A stretch of 64,000 nt of DNA from Pannonibacter phragmitetus DSM 14782 (GCF_000382365.1 NZ_KB908218.1:124001-188000); one strand, 5' to 3'; positions 47,253 through 56,894 are shown, numbered from the stretch's first letter. The notes: generated by a model from the sequence alone, not told the origin. Program-made: numbers and translations.

Positions 47253-48242
47253 ATGATGACCAGAACATTCCTTGCAACGCTGTTCGCAGCAACAGCCATG
47301 ACAAGCGCAGCAAGTGCTGCGGAACTGATGCGCTGCAGCCATCAGCTGCCGCCGGGCCACCACATCGCTGAAGTCGTCGATCGATGGGCGGCAGAAGTGG
47401 AAACCCTGTCCAACGGCGAGATCGACGTGCAGGTTTTCGGGGCTGACAGCCTCGTGAAGGCGAATGACAACATTCTTGCCGTTGCGCGGGGCGAGATTGA
47501 ATGCGCCTTCTCGCTGAACTTCCAGTGGGGCAAGACCCTGCCCCTGATGAACGTCACGATTGGCCCCTACACTATGTCCTCCATCGAGGCCTGGAAGAAG
47601 TGGCCGGACTCGGAAGCTGCGGCCTATCTTGAAGGCAAGCTCCTCGACAAGGGCGTGAAGAACATCGCATGGATGTTCCAGACCAATGTCAGCGTCTTCA
47701 CGTCCAAGGGCAAGGCACTGATGAAGCCCGACGATTTCAAAGGCCTGAAGATGCGCGGGCTTGGGCCTGCATTCGACCGTGGCCTGACAGCCATGGGTGC
47801 CTCGACCGTGTCGCTGCCCGGCAGTGAGGTCTATCAGGCGCTGGCAACCGGCGTGATCGATGCTGCGGTGACGGATGTCGCAGCGGCCTATTCACGCCGC
47901 TACTACGAAGTGCAGGACCACATGACGGTGGTGCCTGTTCTCGCAGCCTATCTGCACGGCTACGTGACGCCATCCTGGTATGAGGGCCTGTCTGACACCC
48001 AGAAGACAGCGATTGACGAAGCGGGCAAGAAGGCTGCCATCTGGGCAATTGAAGCGTCCGAGAAAGCTTCCGCCGATGCGCCGAAGCAGCTGGAGGAGAA
48101 GGGCGTGACCGTCCACATCGCCACCAGCGAAGAGAACGAAGCCTTCCGGGCGGCGATGCAGCCTGCATTTGAAGAGGGCTTTGCGGCCGAGACCGGCGAG
48201 GAAGGCCGTGAACTTCTGGCGCTGATTGCAAAGATTCAGTAG
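47253..48242 (+). CDS. TRAP transporter substrate-binding protein (DctP type)
   Basis: A 329-residue periplasmic binding protein. The signal peptide MMTRTFLATLFAATAMTSAASA is followed by AELMRCSHQLPPGHHIAEVV, the usual DctP start. The segment DFKGLKMRGLGPAFDRGLTAMGAS carries the conserved Arg that binds a substrate carboxylate, and LPGSEVYQALATGVIDAAV follows. GGGAGGAAACG lies directly upstream. First of three transporter genes in the order P-Q-M, downstream of the CoA-transferase and lyase, pointing to uptake of a carboxylic acid. Confidence 0.94.
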   Translation: MMTRTFLATLFAATAMTSAASAAELMRCSHQLPPGHHIAEVVDRWAAEVETLSNGEIDVQVFGADSLVKANDNILAVARGEIECAFSLNFQWGKTLPLMNVTIGPYTMSSIEAWKKWPDSEAAAYLEGKLLDKGVKNIAWMFQTNVSVFTSKGKALMKPDDFKGLKMRGLGPAFDRGLTAMGASTVSLPGSEVYQALATGVIDAAVTDVAAAYSRRYYEVQDHMTVVPVLAAYLHGYVTPSWYEGLSDTQKTAIDEAGKKAAIWAIEASEKASADAPKQLEEKGVTVHIATSEENEAFRAAMQPAFEEGFAAETGEEGRELLALIAKIQ

Positions 48243-48247
48243 CGCCA

Positions 48248-48778
48248 ATGAAGGGTCCTGCTGAAAGGGAGGGAGGGGCAATCGCCTCTTCCTCACCTGC
48301 AGACCGCTTCGCCGCCGCGATTGCCGGCGCGGGAGGTCTCGTAAGCTCCGTCCTGATCCTGGTGGTGCTGGTGATCACCGCCGCCGGCGTCTGGATGCGA
48401 TACGTGATTGGCCAGCCTATTGCCGGTATCGAGGAAGCGACCGGCTTTTTCGTCGTGGCTATCGTCATGTTCGGTGCGGCGGAAGCCTCACGCAGGGGGG
48501 ATCATATCCGCATCGACATGATCCTGGACAAGGCCCCGCCCCGGCTGCGCCGCTGGCTTGATGTCTGGGCAGAGCTTTCGGTGCTGGTCTTTTCGGCTGC
48601 GCTGCTGGTGACCGCCTGGCACACGGTATCGTTCTCGCGCCGTTTCGGCGCCTATTCACCCGGCTATCTCGAACTGCCCATGTGGATTCCGCAATCGGCG
48701 ATGATCGCTGGCGGCGTCCTGATCTCGCTGGTGTGCCTCGCGCGCCTCTTCATTCTCCTGCGTGGAGGCAGGACATGA
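48248..48778 (+). CDS. TRAP transporter small permease (DctQ type)
   Basis: A 176-residue membrane protein with four predicted helices and the DctQ pattern VWMRYVIGQPIAGIEEATGFFVVAIVMFGAAEASRRGDHIRIDMI. It pairs with the large permease to form the sodium-driven transporter. It starts 5 bases after the binding-protein stop and overlaps the large permease by ATGA. The ribosome-binding site is weak, consistent with coupling to the upstream gene. Confidence 0.93.
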   Translation: MKGPAEREGGAIASSSPADRFAAAIAGAGGLVSSVLILVVLVITAAGVWMRYVIGQPIAGIEEATGFFVVAIVMFGAAEASRRGDHIRIDMILDKAPPRLRRWLDVWAELSVLVFSAALLVTAWHTVSFSRRFGAYSPGYLELPMWIPQSAMIAGGVLISLVCLARLFILLRGGRT

Positions 48779-50058
48779 CCCTCGTCATCCTGGGCTCGCT
48801 GATCGTCCTGCTTCTGACCGGCATGCCGATCTTTGCCGCTCTCGGTCTCACCTCGCTCGCCATTCTCTGGGTTTTCGAGGGCAAGGTCTGGGCGATGGCC
48901 GACACGGTCTTTGCATCCCTCAACAATCCCCTGCTCGCCACAATCCCGATGTTCGCCTTCATGGCGCATGTGATGATCAAGGCGAAGGTCGTCGATGATC
49001 TCTACGAGATGTCGAACAAGCTGGTCGGCCACGTCAAGGGCGGGCTCGGCTTTGCAACGATCCTCTGCTGCACGATCTTTGCCACGATTTCGGGTTCGTC
49101 CGTGGCCACCGCGCTCACCATCGGCACCACCGCCATCCCGCAGATGCAGCGTTTCGGCTACCGCCCGCGCGATACCTACGGAATCATCGCAGCCGGCGGC
49201 ACGCTGGGCATCCTGATCCCGCCATCAAGCCCGATGATCCTTTATGCCGTCGTCACCAATGCCTCGATCGGCGGTCTGTTCCTCGCCGGCATTTTGCCCG
49301 GCCTGCTGATCGCGATCTTCTTTGCAGTCTTTTCCTGGATTCAGGCAAACGCCCATGGCGAGACGCAGACGCAGGACTGGCCAGGGACGCGCGCGGTCCT
49401 TGCTGCCTTCTGGAAGTCGATCTGGGCAGTCATGATGCCACCGGTTATTCTGGGCGGCATCTATTTCGGCATCTTCACCGCCGCAGAAGCGGCAGCCGTG
49501 GGGGCCGTCTATGCGCTGCTCGTCGCTGTCCTCGTCTACCGGAACGTGTCGCTCCGCGATCTTGGCGAATGCGTGTGGGAGACCATGCGCACCTGCGCCA
49601 TGCTGTTCATGATCATCGCGGCTGCCGGCATGTTCGGTCATGCGATCACCATCATCCGGCTGCCGGCTGAGGTGATGGAAACCGTGGCTGCGCTCGAACT
49701 GTCGCAGACCGGCTTCATTCTGGCCGTCATGATCGCGATCTTCATCCTGGGCATGTTCCTCGAGACGATTGCCATCATCCTGATCACGACACCGATCATC
49801 CTGCCTGCAATGACCGCCCTCGGTATTGACCCGATCTGGTACGGCATCATGCTGATGATCAACCTCGAACTGGCCCTGATCACGCCGCCAGTCGGCATGA
49901 ATCTTTTTGTCCTCAAGGGGATCACGGGCGCACCGCTGATCCAGATCATGCGCGGTGCTGCGCCCTATGTCGGCATCCTGATCTTAGGTCTCTTCATCGT
50001 CTGGCTGTTTCCGCAGCTGGCGCTCTGGCTGCCGCAGCAATCCGGCTTTGGGAGCTAG
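48775..50058 (+). CDS. TRAP transporter large permease (DctM type)
   Basis: A 427-residue protein with about 12 membrane helices. Family marks are MTLVILGSLIVLLLTGMPIF, the ISGSSVATALTIGTTAIPQM loop, GGTLGILIPPSSPMILYAV, and TPPVGMNLFVLKGITGAP. It completes the TRAP system. A frame open 31 codons upstream overlaps the small permease and is not the start; ATG 48775 forms the ATGA overlap. Confidence 0.95.
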   Translation: MTLVILGSLIVLLLTGMPIFAALGLTSLAILWVFEGKVWAMADTVFASLNNPLLATIPMFAFMAHVMIKAKVVDDLYEMSNKLVGHVKGGLGFATILCCTIFATISGSSVATALTIGTTAIPQMQRFGYRPRDTYGIIAAGGTLGILIPPSSPMILYAVVTNASIGGLFLAGILPGLLIAIFFAVFSWIQANAHGETQTQDWPGTRAVLAAFWKSIWAVMMPPVILGGIYFGIFTAAEAAAVGAVYALLVAVLVYRNVSLRDLGECVWETMRTCAMLFMIIAAAGMFGHAITIIRLPAEVMETVAALELSQTGFILAVMIAIFILGMFLETIAIILITTPIILPAMTALGIDPIWYGIMLMINLELALITPPVGMNLFVLKGITGAPLIQIMRGAAPYVGILILGLFIVWLFPQLALWLPQQSGFGS

Positions 50059-50255
50059 GCGGAGACTTTCCCGTTTCTGCCGTGATGAAGAAGATCCATG
50101 GCACTGGCCGCGTCCTGCGGCCAGTGCCGGACAGCACCTGTGGAAGGGGCTGGCGCAGAGCCGTCAAATCGTCTTATTCTGGTGGTCCCTCCATTCAGGG
50201 TGCAGACCGTGTGCTGCGCCTTGCCCTTGCCGGTCTGTCCGGCCCGGACCATCTC

Positions 50256-51428
50256 ATGTCTTTCGTCCTGCAGCTGCCCCGTCAGGCAGTCCTCATTCTG
50301 CTGCTCGTCTTTTTCGGCGCGCTGTGCACCTCTTCGCTCATTCCGGCGATGGGCTATTTCATCGTCGAGGGCTTGAAGCAGGAGCCCTGGCAGATCGGCC
50401 TCTACACCGGGCTCGTGGCGCCGCTGACCATGGTGGTGAACCGGACCTTTGGTGAAAAGCTGGATGGCGCGGTGGCGGTGAAGCCGCTGCTGCTGATCTC
50501 AATCCTGGCCTATATGGCGATGGCCCTGCTGCTTGCGGCCATTCCGGATTTTCTGGTGCTGGTGCTTGCCGGTGCGCCGATCATGGCGGTGGCCAATGGC
50601 GCGACCTCGACCGAATTCACCTATGGCCGCCTCTATGCGGAGCGGACCGGCCTTGATATTGCCGAGTATAACGCCTGGCTGCGCATGGTGGTGTCGCTAG
50701 CTTGGGTCATCGGGCCGTCCATGACCTTCATTCTATTTGATCTTGCCGGCTTCCGGGTGGCCTATCTGATTTCGGCAGGCTTTGCGGTGATCTGGCTTGT
50801 GCTGTGGCATCTAGGCGTGCCTGGGGACTTCCGCGCGCCGCAGCGCCAGCGCGGCGCAGCTGGGCTGGAGGGCATCGACTGGCCCATCCTGCTGGCGGCT
50901 TTCACCTGTACGCTTTTTGCCGTTGGCAATGTGCTCTTCACCGCCGCGATGCCGCTCTATTATGTCAAGGAAGTGGGCTTGCCCGGCTATACGCCCGGCC
51001 TGTCACTGTCTTTCAAGTGCATCGTCGAGGTGATCGCAATCTTCCTTGCCGCACGCATTGCCGCGCGCTTCGGCTCAAGGACAGTGCTCTACGGCGCTTC
51101 GCTGCTCGCTGTGGTCACCTTCCTGCTGTTCACCCAGATCAGCAGCGTGCTGCATGTGGTGATCCTCTCGGCCATAGAGGGGCTTTACTATGGCCTTTTC
51201 GCCGGGGTCGCGATTTCCTTCGTGCAGAGCTATGCCCCGGACAAGCCGGGACGGGCCACCGCGCTCTACATGAACGGGCTGTTTCTCGGCTCCTTCATCG
51301 GCTCGGTTTCGATGGGCCTGATTGCCAGCGCCTTTGATTTCCGGACCGTTGTCTTCGTGGCAGCCGGCAGCGGCCTTGCCGTGCTGGTGGCCCTCAGCCA
51401 GCTGCGACCGCCGCGCAGCGCGACCTGA
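50256..51428 (+). CDS. Major facilitator superfamily transporter (SetA-like)
   Basis: A 390-residue protein with about 12 hydrophobic segments. The layout (LILLLVFFGALCTSSLIPAM; GLYTGLVAPLTMVVNRTFGE; ALYMNGLFLGSFIGSVSMG) resembles the SetA-like sugar efflux group, on pattern only. The start MSFVLQLPRQ has a poor ribosome-binding site; 58 further upstream codons are open but hydrophilic and unlike a transporter N-terminus. It lies 197 bases after the TRAP operon, so membership in that module is uncertain. Convergent with the DUF2799 gene. Confidence 0.85.
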   Translation: MSFVLQLPRQAVLILLLVFFGALCTSSLIPAMGYFIVEGLKQEPWQIGLYTGLVAPLTMVVNRTFGEKLDGAVAVKPLLLISILAYMAMALLLAAIPDFLVLVLAGAPIMAVANGATSTEFTYGRLYAERTGLDIAEYNAWLRMVVSLAWVIGPSMTFILFDLAGFRVAYLISAGFAVIWLVLWHLGVPGDFRAPQRQRGAAGLEGIDWPILLAAFTCTLFAVGNVLFTAAMPLYYVKEVGLPGYTPGLSLSFKCIVEVIAIFLAARIAARFGSRTVLYGASLLAVVTFLLFTQISSVLHVVILSAIEGLYYGLFAGVAISFVQSYAPDKPGRATALYMNGLFLGSFIGSVSMGLIASAFDFRTVVFVAAGSGLAVLVALSQLRPPRSAT

Positions 51429-51443
51429 AGCGCCGGTGCTGCC

Positions 51444-52088
51444 TCAGCCGCCGTAACCGGAAATGAGACGCCGGGCCTCGGCGTTGACGGCCGCTTCCGT
51501 TGCCGCATATTCGCCCTGCCGCTGCATCAGACGGAAACGCAGGTCCTGGATATCGAACCGGCCATCGCTGATCCGGTCGCGGAGGCGGTCTGCCTTCTGG
51601 CGGCAGGCGTTGCGCTCTTCGGGACTGCCGGAGCCGCAATCGAGCCGTGACAGGTCGAAGCGGGCGCTGTCTGTAGAGGATTCCAGATACCGCAGGCGGG
51701 ATTCGACATTTTCGACCTCCCGCCGGGCGGAATAGATGCGGTTGCCGAGCTGATAGGCATATTCAAACTGACCGGCCAGAGCAGGCGGGCAGATGTCCCC
51801 CTTGCTGTCGCCCTGCCGGCCAATGTTGAAACCATTGAGCGGAGTGCAATAAATCTGCACACCCTCCTGCCAGCCGGACTGGTAGGCCGCCGGATCAGGG
51901 GAAATGCCATATTGGCCGCAGTCTTCCGCCACCTTGGAGATGCGATTGGCCGCATGGCCGGACGCAGCATCAGCCCGGCCCAGCGCGCGCCAGTCCCCGG
52001 CCTGACACTGTTCCTTTGAAACCGTGTCGCAGCCGCCCAAAAGCAGCGCAATGCCCATGGCCGCAGCGGCCCCCAGCCAGAATTTCAT
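51444..52088 (-). CDS. DUF2799 family lipoprotein
   Basis: A 214-residue secreted protein with a lipoprotein signal peptide ending in LLLGGC (lipidated Cys at residue 20), so it should be anchored in a membrane. The region EQCQAGDWRALGRADAASGH and YQSGWQEGVQIYCTPLNGF is the DUF2799 pattern. Its C-terminal half is a charged helical stretch (SARREVENVESRLRYLESS...) likely to form a coiled coil. Function unknown. Confidence 0.85.
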   Translation of the reverse strand: MKFWLGAAAAMGIALLLGGCDTVSKEQCQAGDWRALGRADAASGHAANRISKVAEDCGQYGISPDPAAYQSGWQEGVQIYCTPLNGFNIGRQGDSKGDICPPALAGQFEYAYQLGNRIYSARREVENVESRLRYLESSTDSARFDLSRLDCGSGSPEERNACRQKADRLRDRISDGRFDIQDLRFRLMQRQGEYAATEAAVNAEARRLISGYGG

Positions 52089-52178
52089 GCAATGCCTCCC
52101 CTAGATGCCCAGACCAGAGTGATACGCCTTGCCGGTGAGAACCGGAAGTCCGGTTTCCGGCAAATTATGGGTCAAATA

Positions 52179-52718
52179 TCAGGAAATGGCCGGGATACGC
52201 CCCGCCTTGGCATCGGCAATGGCTGCGGCAAAGGCAGTGGCAAAGCTTGTCCGGTCCGGCGGATTGAGGAAGTCGCCGATGCCTATGGTGTCACCGCGTG
52301 CGCTCAAGGTAATCCGGGTGACGCCTTCATCTTCAAGCCGCGTCATCGAAAGCCGCACCCAGAACGGGTTAAAACGGTATTCCTGCCGCTGACGGCCCGG
52401 CCCGATCTTGCGGACGACAATCTCGTGCGCACTGACCGTCACTTCCTCGCAGCGGTTGGCCGCCGCATAGTTCAGCCGGAAAGCCACCCAGACCAGCAGC
52501 ACATCCAGCCCGAAGAAACCGAAGACCGGCCATGCGCCGATGGAGAGGAACAAAAGCCCGGCGGCGAAACAGACCGCCCCCGTGGCCAGCATCAGCACCA
52601 GAAAACCCTTCGGCCCCAGCGAGCGGTGCGGCGTCAGCACGGCAGCAAAGAGCGGACGCTCGCCCGGCGCCAGCGCCGCGTCATCAGGACCGTCAGGATT
52701 GCTCTTGGTGCCGCTCAT
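52179..52718 (-). CDS. DUF2244 family membrane protein
   Basis: A 179-residue protein with two close membrane helices (GFLVLMLATGAVCFAAGLLFL; FFGLDVLLVWVAFRLNY) and a soluble C-terminal part (FNPFWVRLSMTRLEDEGVTR; GIGDFLNPPDRTSFA) characteristic of DUF2244. It is divergent from nth across 22 bases, a conserved pairing in alphaproteobacteria. Function unknown; the family is conserved in this class. Confidence 0.9.
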   Translation of the reverse strand: MSGTKSNPDGPDDAALAPGERPLFAAVLTPHRSLGPKGFLVLMLATGAVCFAAGLLFLSIGAWPVFGFFGLDVLLVWVAFRLNYAAANRCEEVTVSAHEIVVRKIGPGRQRQEYRFNPFWVRLSMTRLEDEGVTRITLSARGDTIGIGDFLNPPDRTSFATAFAAAIADAKAGRIPAIS

Positions 52719-52740
52719 GAGAAAGCTTTATAGAGGATGC

Positions 52741-53583
52741 ATGACGCAAGCAAAGATCACAAAAGCACCAAAAAAGGGCAAGACCGCTGCTGCGGCGGCG
52801 AAAGCGCCCGCTCCGGCGCGGCGCAAGAAGGCCGCGCCCCGCTACTCGAAGGCCGAAATCCACGCGATCTTCGACCGGTTCCACACCGAAAATCCGGAGC
52901 CCAAGGGCGAACTGGATCATGTGAATGCCTTCACGCTTCTGGTTGCCGTGGTCTTGTCCGCGCAGGCGACGGACGTGGGCGTGAACCGGGCGACGAAGAC
53001 CCTTTTCCGTATCGCCGATACGCCGGAGAAGATGCTGGCGCTGGGCGAGGACCGGGTGCGCGAGGAGATCCGCACCATCGGCCTGTTCAAGACCAAGGCG
53101 AAGAATGTCATCGCCTTGTGCGAACAGCTGCTGCGTGATCACGGCGGCGAGGTTCCGGAAAGCCGCGAGGCGCTGGAGGCGCTGCCCGGCGTTGGCCGAA
53201 AGACGGCGAATGTGGTGCTGAACATGGCCTTTGGCCATCCGACCATTGCGGTGGACACGCATCTGTTCCGCCTGGGCAACCGCATCGGCATTGCTCCCGG
53301 CAAAACGCCGCTGGCGGTGGAACTGGCGATGGAGAAGATCGTGCCGGCCGAATATGGGCTGCACGCCCATCACTGGCTGATCCTGCATGGCCGTTACATC
53401 TGCAAGGCCCGCAAGCCGGAATGCGCGCGCTGCCTGATCTATGACCTGTGCAAGAGCCATGAGAAGGTGCCGATGGATGCGGTGCCGGACATTGCGCTGC
53501 GCACGGCGGCGGAGATTGCCGCAAGACAGGCCGGGGCAGAAGCACAGGCCGGGATACAGGCAGGGGCACTTGCGGCATCATGA
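52741..53583 (+). CDS. nth: Endonuclease III
   Basis: A 280-residue DNA glycosylase/AP lyase that removes oxidised pyrimidines. The helix-hairpin-helix LPGVGRKTANVVLN contains the catalytic Lys, TIAVDTHLFRL holds the catalytic Asp, and four cysteines in CKARKPECARCLIYDLC bind the 4Fe-4S cluster. The N-terminus has a Lys/Ala-rich tail (about residues 1-35) and there is an Ala/Gln-rich C-terminal extension, both absent in E. coli Nth. GAGG precedes the ATG. It overlaps the acetyltransferase gene by ATGA. Confidence 0.96.
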   Translation: MTQAKITKAPKKGKTAAAAAKAPAPARRKKAAPRYSKAEIHAIFDRFHTENPEPKGELDHVNAFTLLVAVVLSAQATDVGVNRATKTLFRIADTPEKMLALGEDRVREEIRTIGLFKTKAKNVIALCEQLLRDHGGEVPESREALEALPGVGRKTANVVLNMAFGHPTIAVDTHLFRLGNRIGIAPGKTPLAVELAMEKIVPAEYGLHAHHWLILHGRYICKARKPECARCLIYDLCKSHEKVPMDAVPDIALRTAAEIAARQAGAEAQAGIQAGALAAS

Positions 53584-54116
53584 AAGTCCCGGACTGTCCG
53601 CAGCTTTCCTTCCGTCCGTTCGAGCTTTCCGACGCTGAGTTCCTCATGCGGCTGATGAACGATGCCGCGTTCATCGAACACATCGGCGACAGGGGTGTGA
53701 AGCGGATCGAGGATGCGCGAAATTACATCCGCAGCGCCATCCGCCCGGCCTACCGGCGCGGCGGTTTGGGTTTCTGGGTGATTTCGGACAAGGCCAGCGG
53801 CATGGATCTGGGCATGGCGGGGCTGACCAGGCGCGACAATCTGGATCTGCCGGATCTCGGCTATGCCCTGCTGCCGGAGGCGCGCGGACAGGGACACGCC
53901 CTGGCGGCCTCCCGGGCCGTACTTGCCTATGGCTTTGGAACGCTGGCCCTGCCGCGCATTCTCGCCATCACCAGCCCGCAAAACGGGGCGTCAAACAGCC
54001 TGCTGGCCCGCCTCGGCTTTGATGTGGCCGTGCAGGATTACCGCCTGCCGAACGCGCCGGGACGGCCGCAACTGCTGCATTGCCTGGACAGGAAAAGCTG
54101 GGAGCGCGCGGCCTGA
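53580..54116 (+). CDS. GNAT family N-acetyltransferase
   Basis: A 178-residue acetyltransferase of the RimJ/RimL-like type. Acetyl-CoA-binding elements are LLPEARGQGHALAASRAVLAY and ILAITSPQNGASNSLLARLGF, with an N-terminal LSFRPFELSDAEFLMRL-type strand. Translationally coupled to nth by a 4-base overlap. The acceptor could be a protein N-terminus or small molecule; no further hint. Convergent with irr, 4 bases apart. Confidence 0.9.
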   Translation: MKVPDCPQLSFRPFELSDAEFLMRLMNDAAFIEHIGDRGVKRIEDARNYIRSAIRPAYRRGGLGFWVISDKASGMDLGMAGLTRRDNLDLPDLGYALLPEARGQGHALAASRAVLAYGFGTLALPRILAITSPQNGASNSLLARLGFDVAVQDYRLPNAPGRPQLLHCLDRKSWERAA

Positions 54117-54120
54117 AAGA

Positions 54121-54561
54121 TCAGGCTGCGCCTTTCGGACGCACGCGCACCACCACGTCGATACGCACGATCTCCATGCCCTCGGGGGCCTGGGGAACAC
54201 GGCCGATGCCGATGCCATCATGCGGAATGTCAACGACCCGGTTCTCACCTTCCACGAAGAAGTGATGGTGATCATGGACGTTGGTGTCGAAATAGGTCTT
54301 GGTGCCGTCAATGGCAACTTCCCGCAGCAGCCCGGCTTCGGTGAACTGGTGCAGGGTGTTGTAGACCGTGGCCAGCGACACCGGCACGGAAGCGCGGACC
54401 GCCTCCTCATGCAGGATTTCCGCAGAGATGTGGCGGTGGCCCTTGGAATAGAGCAATTCAGCAAGAGCGACACGCTGACGCGTCGGGCGCAGCCCGGAAT
54501 CGCGCAGCATTTCAGTCACATCATGGCTGTGGTGGTGGTCGGCGTGATCGGGCGCGGTCAT
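54121..54561 (-). CDS. irr: Iron response regulator Irr (Fur family)
   Basis: A 146-residue Fur-superfamily repressor/activator that responds to heme status in Hyphomicrobiales. The DNA-binding region has LRPTRQRVALAELLYSKGHRHISAEILHEEA and VSLATVYNTLHQF; the regulatory part has DVHDHHHFF, the His-rich segment linked to heme binding. The N-terminus is also His-rich (positions 6, 9, 10, 11 and 13), which is not typical of all Irr proteins. Divergent from fabA, the classical irr-fabA neighbourhood, which sets it apart from a plain Fur. Confidence 0.93.
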   Translation of the reverse strand: MTAPDHADHHHSHDVTEMLRDSGLRPTRQRVALAELLYSKGHRHISAEILHEEAVRASVPVSLATVYNTLHQFTEAGLLREVAIDGTKTYFDTNVHDHHHFFVEGENRVVDIPHDGIGIGRVPQAPEGMEIVRIDVVVRVRPKGAA

Positions 54562-55061
54562 GTCTGACTTTGGATCTCTGTCTCGTCGGCCAGCCTCAGC
54601 GGCGGAACCTAGTGCTATTCATAGGCATTCGCAGCGCGGTGCTTTGAAGGCCTGTCCTGATGGTCTCTATGGCCCTTTGTAGGGGACTTTTTCATATCAA
54701 CAATTCAATTTTGCCATTTCTTGGACCGCGAATGCAAGTTTTTCCTTGAATTGCCGGTCAAATGTCCTCCCGGCAGCGTGATGAGACGGCTCCGGCAGGC
54801 CACAAAAGTGGCTGTCCATGCTCCGGTCAGGCCCGCCGCGGACCGCACCGGGCCCTCTGGAAAGGCACCAGCCGCAAATGACGCAGCGATATCCTTGCCT
54901 TCAGGCCGCGCTTTCGGCTCTCTTGTGCGTTTGGTGATCTTTCGAAGCTGCACCTGCTGTGTTAGGAAGGCCTCGAACACATGACTGCAGAACCGCCTGC
55001 CCATGCGGCAGAAAATGCAAGCCTCAGCGGGCGGGCAAACAAGAAGATAAACGGGAACGGA
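54562..55061. other. 500-base irr-fabA intergenic region
   Basis: No gene is visible. The middle part (about 54680-54750) is AT-rich and probably holds promoters for both divergent genes, but I found no hexamer pair with good spacing on either strand. I also looked for an Irr-type box (ICE, TTTAGAA-like inverted repeat) and did not find a clear one. The last 80 bases contain an open frame continuous with fabA but without family-like sequence. Confidence 0.55.
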
Positions 55062-55568
55062 ATGACCGAACGGCGCTCGAGCTACGAATATGAAGACCTC
55101 CTTGCCTGTGCACGCGGGGAATTGTTCGGACCCGGCAACGCGCAGCTGCCGCTGCCGCCCATGCTGATGTTCGACCGGATCACGGAGCTTTCCGAGACCG
55201 GCGGCGAGTTTGACAAGGGCTTTGCGCGCGCCGAATTCGACATCAATCCGGACCTGTGGTTCTTCCCCTGCCACTTCCAGGGCAATCCGGTGATGCCGGG
55301 CTGCCTCGGCCTTGATGCCCTGTGGCAGCTGACCGGTTTCTACCTTGGCTGGCTTGGCCTCGAGGGCAAGGGCATGGCCCTGTCCACCGGCGAGGTGAAG
55401 TTCAAGGGCATGGTCACGCCGTCGGTCAAGAAGGTCGAGTATGGCGTCGATTTCAAGCGCATCATGAAGGGCAAGCTCGTGCTCGGCATCGCGGATGGCT
55501 GGCTGAAGGCCGATGGCGAGCAGATCTACAAGGCGACCGACCTGCGGGTTGGCCTCGCCAAGACCTGA
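55062..55568 (+). CDS. fabA: 3-hydroxydecanoyl-ACP dehydratase/isomerase
   Basis: A 168-residue enzyme that dehydrates 3-hydroxydecanoyl-ACP and isomerises the product to the cis-3 form, the branch point to unsaturated fatty acids. The catalytic His is in [24 protein letters not shown]-type sequence (about residues 66-86), with the Asp in the same block. The start [20 protein letters not shown] matches the family; 27 further upstream codons are open but not conserved in type. It is followed by fabB and fabI, giving the usual anaerobic-type unsaturated fatty acid module. Confidence 0.97.
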   Translation: MTERRSSYEYEDLLACARGELFGPGNAQLPLPPMLMFDRITELSETGGEFDKGFARAEFDINPDLWFFPCHFQGNPVMPGCLGLDALWQLTGFYLGWLGLEGKGMALSTGEVKFKGMVTPSVKKVEYGVDFKRIMKGKLVLGIADGWLKADGEQIYKATDLRVGLAKT

Positions 55569-55679
55569 TACCATATCAGCCCATGGGTGCGGCTTGCCCG
55601 CGCCCATCCAACATCTGACGAATGAGTTTGCTGCCGCGCCGCCGCGCGCATGGGCAGCCTGGAAAGACAGGAGACCGCG

Positions 55680-56894
55680 ATGAGGCGGGTGGTTGTTACC
55701 GGCATGGGTATCGTGTCCTCGATTGGCGACACGGCTCAGGAGGTTCTGGAGAGCCTGCAGGCGGGCCGTTCCGGCATCGTCAAGGCGCAGGAATACGCCG
55801 ATCTCGGCTTCCGCTGCCAGGTGCACGGCGCTCCGAAGCTCAACCCCTTCGAGGCGCTGGACCGCCGCACCACCCGTTTCATGGGTCAGGGCGCCGCCTG
55901 GAACTACATCGCCATGCAGCAGGCGATTGCCGATGCAGGCCTTGAGGACAGCGACGTTTCCAACGAGCGCACCGGCATCATCATGGGCTCTGGCGGCCCG
56001 TCCACCTCTGCCATCGTGGAAGCGGCGGATATCACCCGCACGAAAGGCCCGAAGCGCATCGGACCGACGGCTGTGCCCAAAGCCATGTCGTCGACCAACT
56101 CGGCGACGCTGGCCACCCCGTTCAAGATCCGCGGCGTGAACTATTCCATCTCCGCAGCCTGCGCCACCACCAACATCTGCATCGGCAATGCGGCCGAGCT
56201 GATCCAGTGGGGCAAGCAGGACATCGTCTTTGCCGGCGGCGGCGAGGAACTGGACTGGACGCTCTCCTCCCTGTTCGACGCCATGGGCGCCATGTCGTCC
56301 AAGTACAACGAGACACCGTCCACCGCCTCGCGCCCCTATGACGCCAACCGCGACGGTTTCGTCATTGCCGGCGGTGCCGGTGTGCTGGTTCTGGAAGAGC
56401 TTGAGCACGCCAAGGCGCGCGGTGCCAAGATCTATGCCGAGATCGTGGGTTATGGCGCAACCTCTGACGGTTACGACATGGTGGCTCCCTCGGGTGAGGG
56501 CGCCGAGCGCTGCATGCGCCTTGCCCTGTCCACCGTGGACCTGCCGGTGGACTACCTCAATCCGCATGCCACTTCCACGCCGGTGGGTGACATCAAGGAG
56601 ATCGAGGCGATCCGTGCCGTGTTCGGCGACAAGATCCCGCAGATTTCCGCCACCAAGGCCCTTTCGGGCCACTCCCTGGGAGCGGCAGGCGTGCATGAAG
56701 CGATCTATTCGATCCTGATGATGCAGCACAATTTCATCGCGGCCTCGGCCCATATCGAAACCATTGATCCCGCCTTCGCGGATATGCCGATCGTGCGCGA
56801 GCGCGTCGACAACGCCAAGCTTGATTGCGTTCTGTCCAACGGCTTCGGTTTTGGCGGCACCAACGCCTCCGTGGTTTTCAAACGATACGCTTAA
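55680..56894 (+). CDS. fabB: 3-oxoacyl-ACP synthase I
   Basis: A 404-residue condensing enzyme that extends the cis-3-decenoyl-ACP made by FabA. The catalytic Cys is in [13 protein letters not shown], and the two His are in [11 protein letters not shown] and [16 protein letters not shown]. The start [16 protein letters not shown] follows AGGAGA. It sits 111 bases after fabA and 78 before fabI in the same direction. Confidence 0.97.
   Translation: MRRVVVTGMGIVSSIGDTAQEVLESLQAGRSGIVKAQEYADLGFRCQVHGAPKLNPFEALDRRTTRFMGQGAAWNYIAMQQAIADAGLEDSDVSNERTGIIMGSGGPSTSAIVEAADITRTKGPKRIGPTAVPKAMSSTNSATLATPFKIRGVNYSISAACATTNICIGNAAELIQWGKQDIVFAGGGEELDWTLSSLFDAMGAMSSKYNETPSTASRPYDANRDGFVIAGGAGVLVLEELEHAKARGAKIYAEIVGYGATSDGYDMVAPSGEGAERCMRLALSTVDLPVDYLNPHATSTPVGDIKEIEAIRAVFGDKIPQISATKALSGHSLGAAGVHEAIYSILMMQHNFIAASAHIETIDPAFADMPIVRERVDNAKLDCVLSNGFGFGGTNASVVFKRYA

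Noticed and set aside
50082-50255. A 58-codon N-terminal extension of the MFS transporter.
   Set aside because: Hydrophilic, no family similarity; the internal ATG at 50256 starts directly before the first membrane helix.
54981-55061. A 27-codon N-terminal extension of FabA.
   Set aside because: The sequence is low-complexity and unlike other FabA N-termini; the internal ATG at 55062 gives the standard length.
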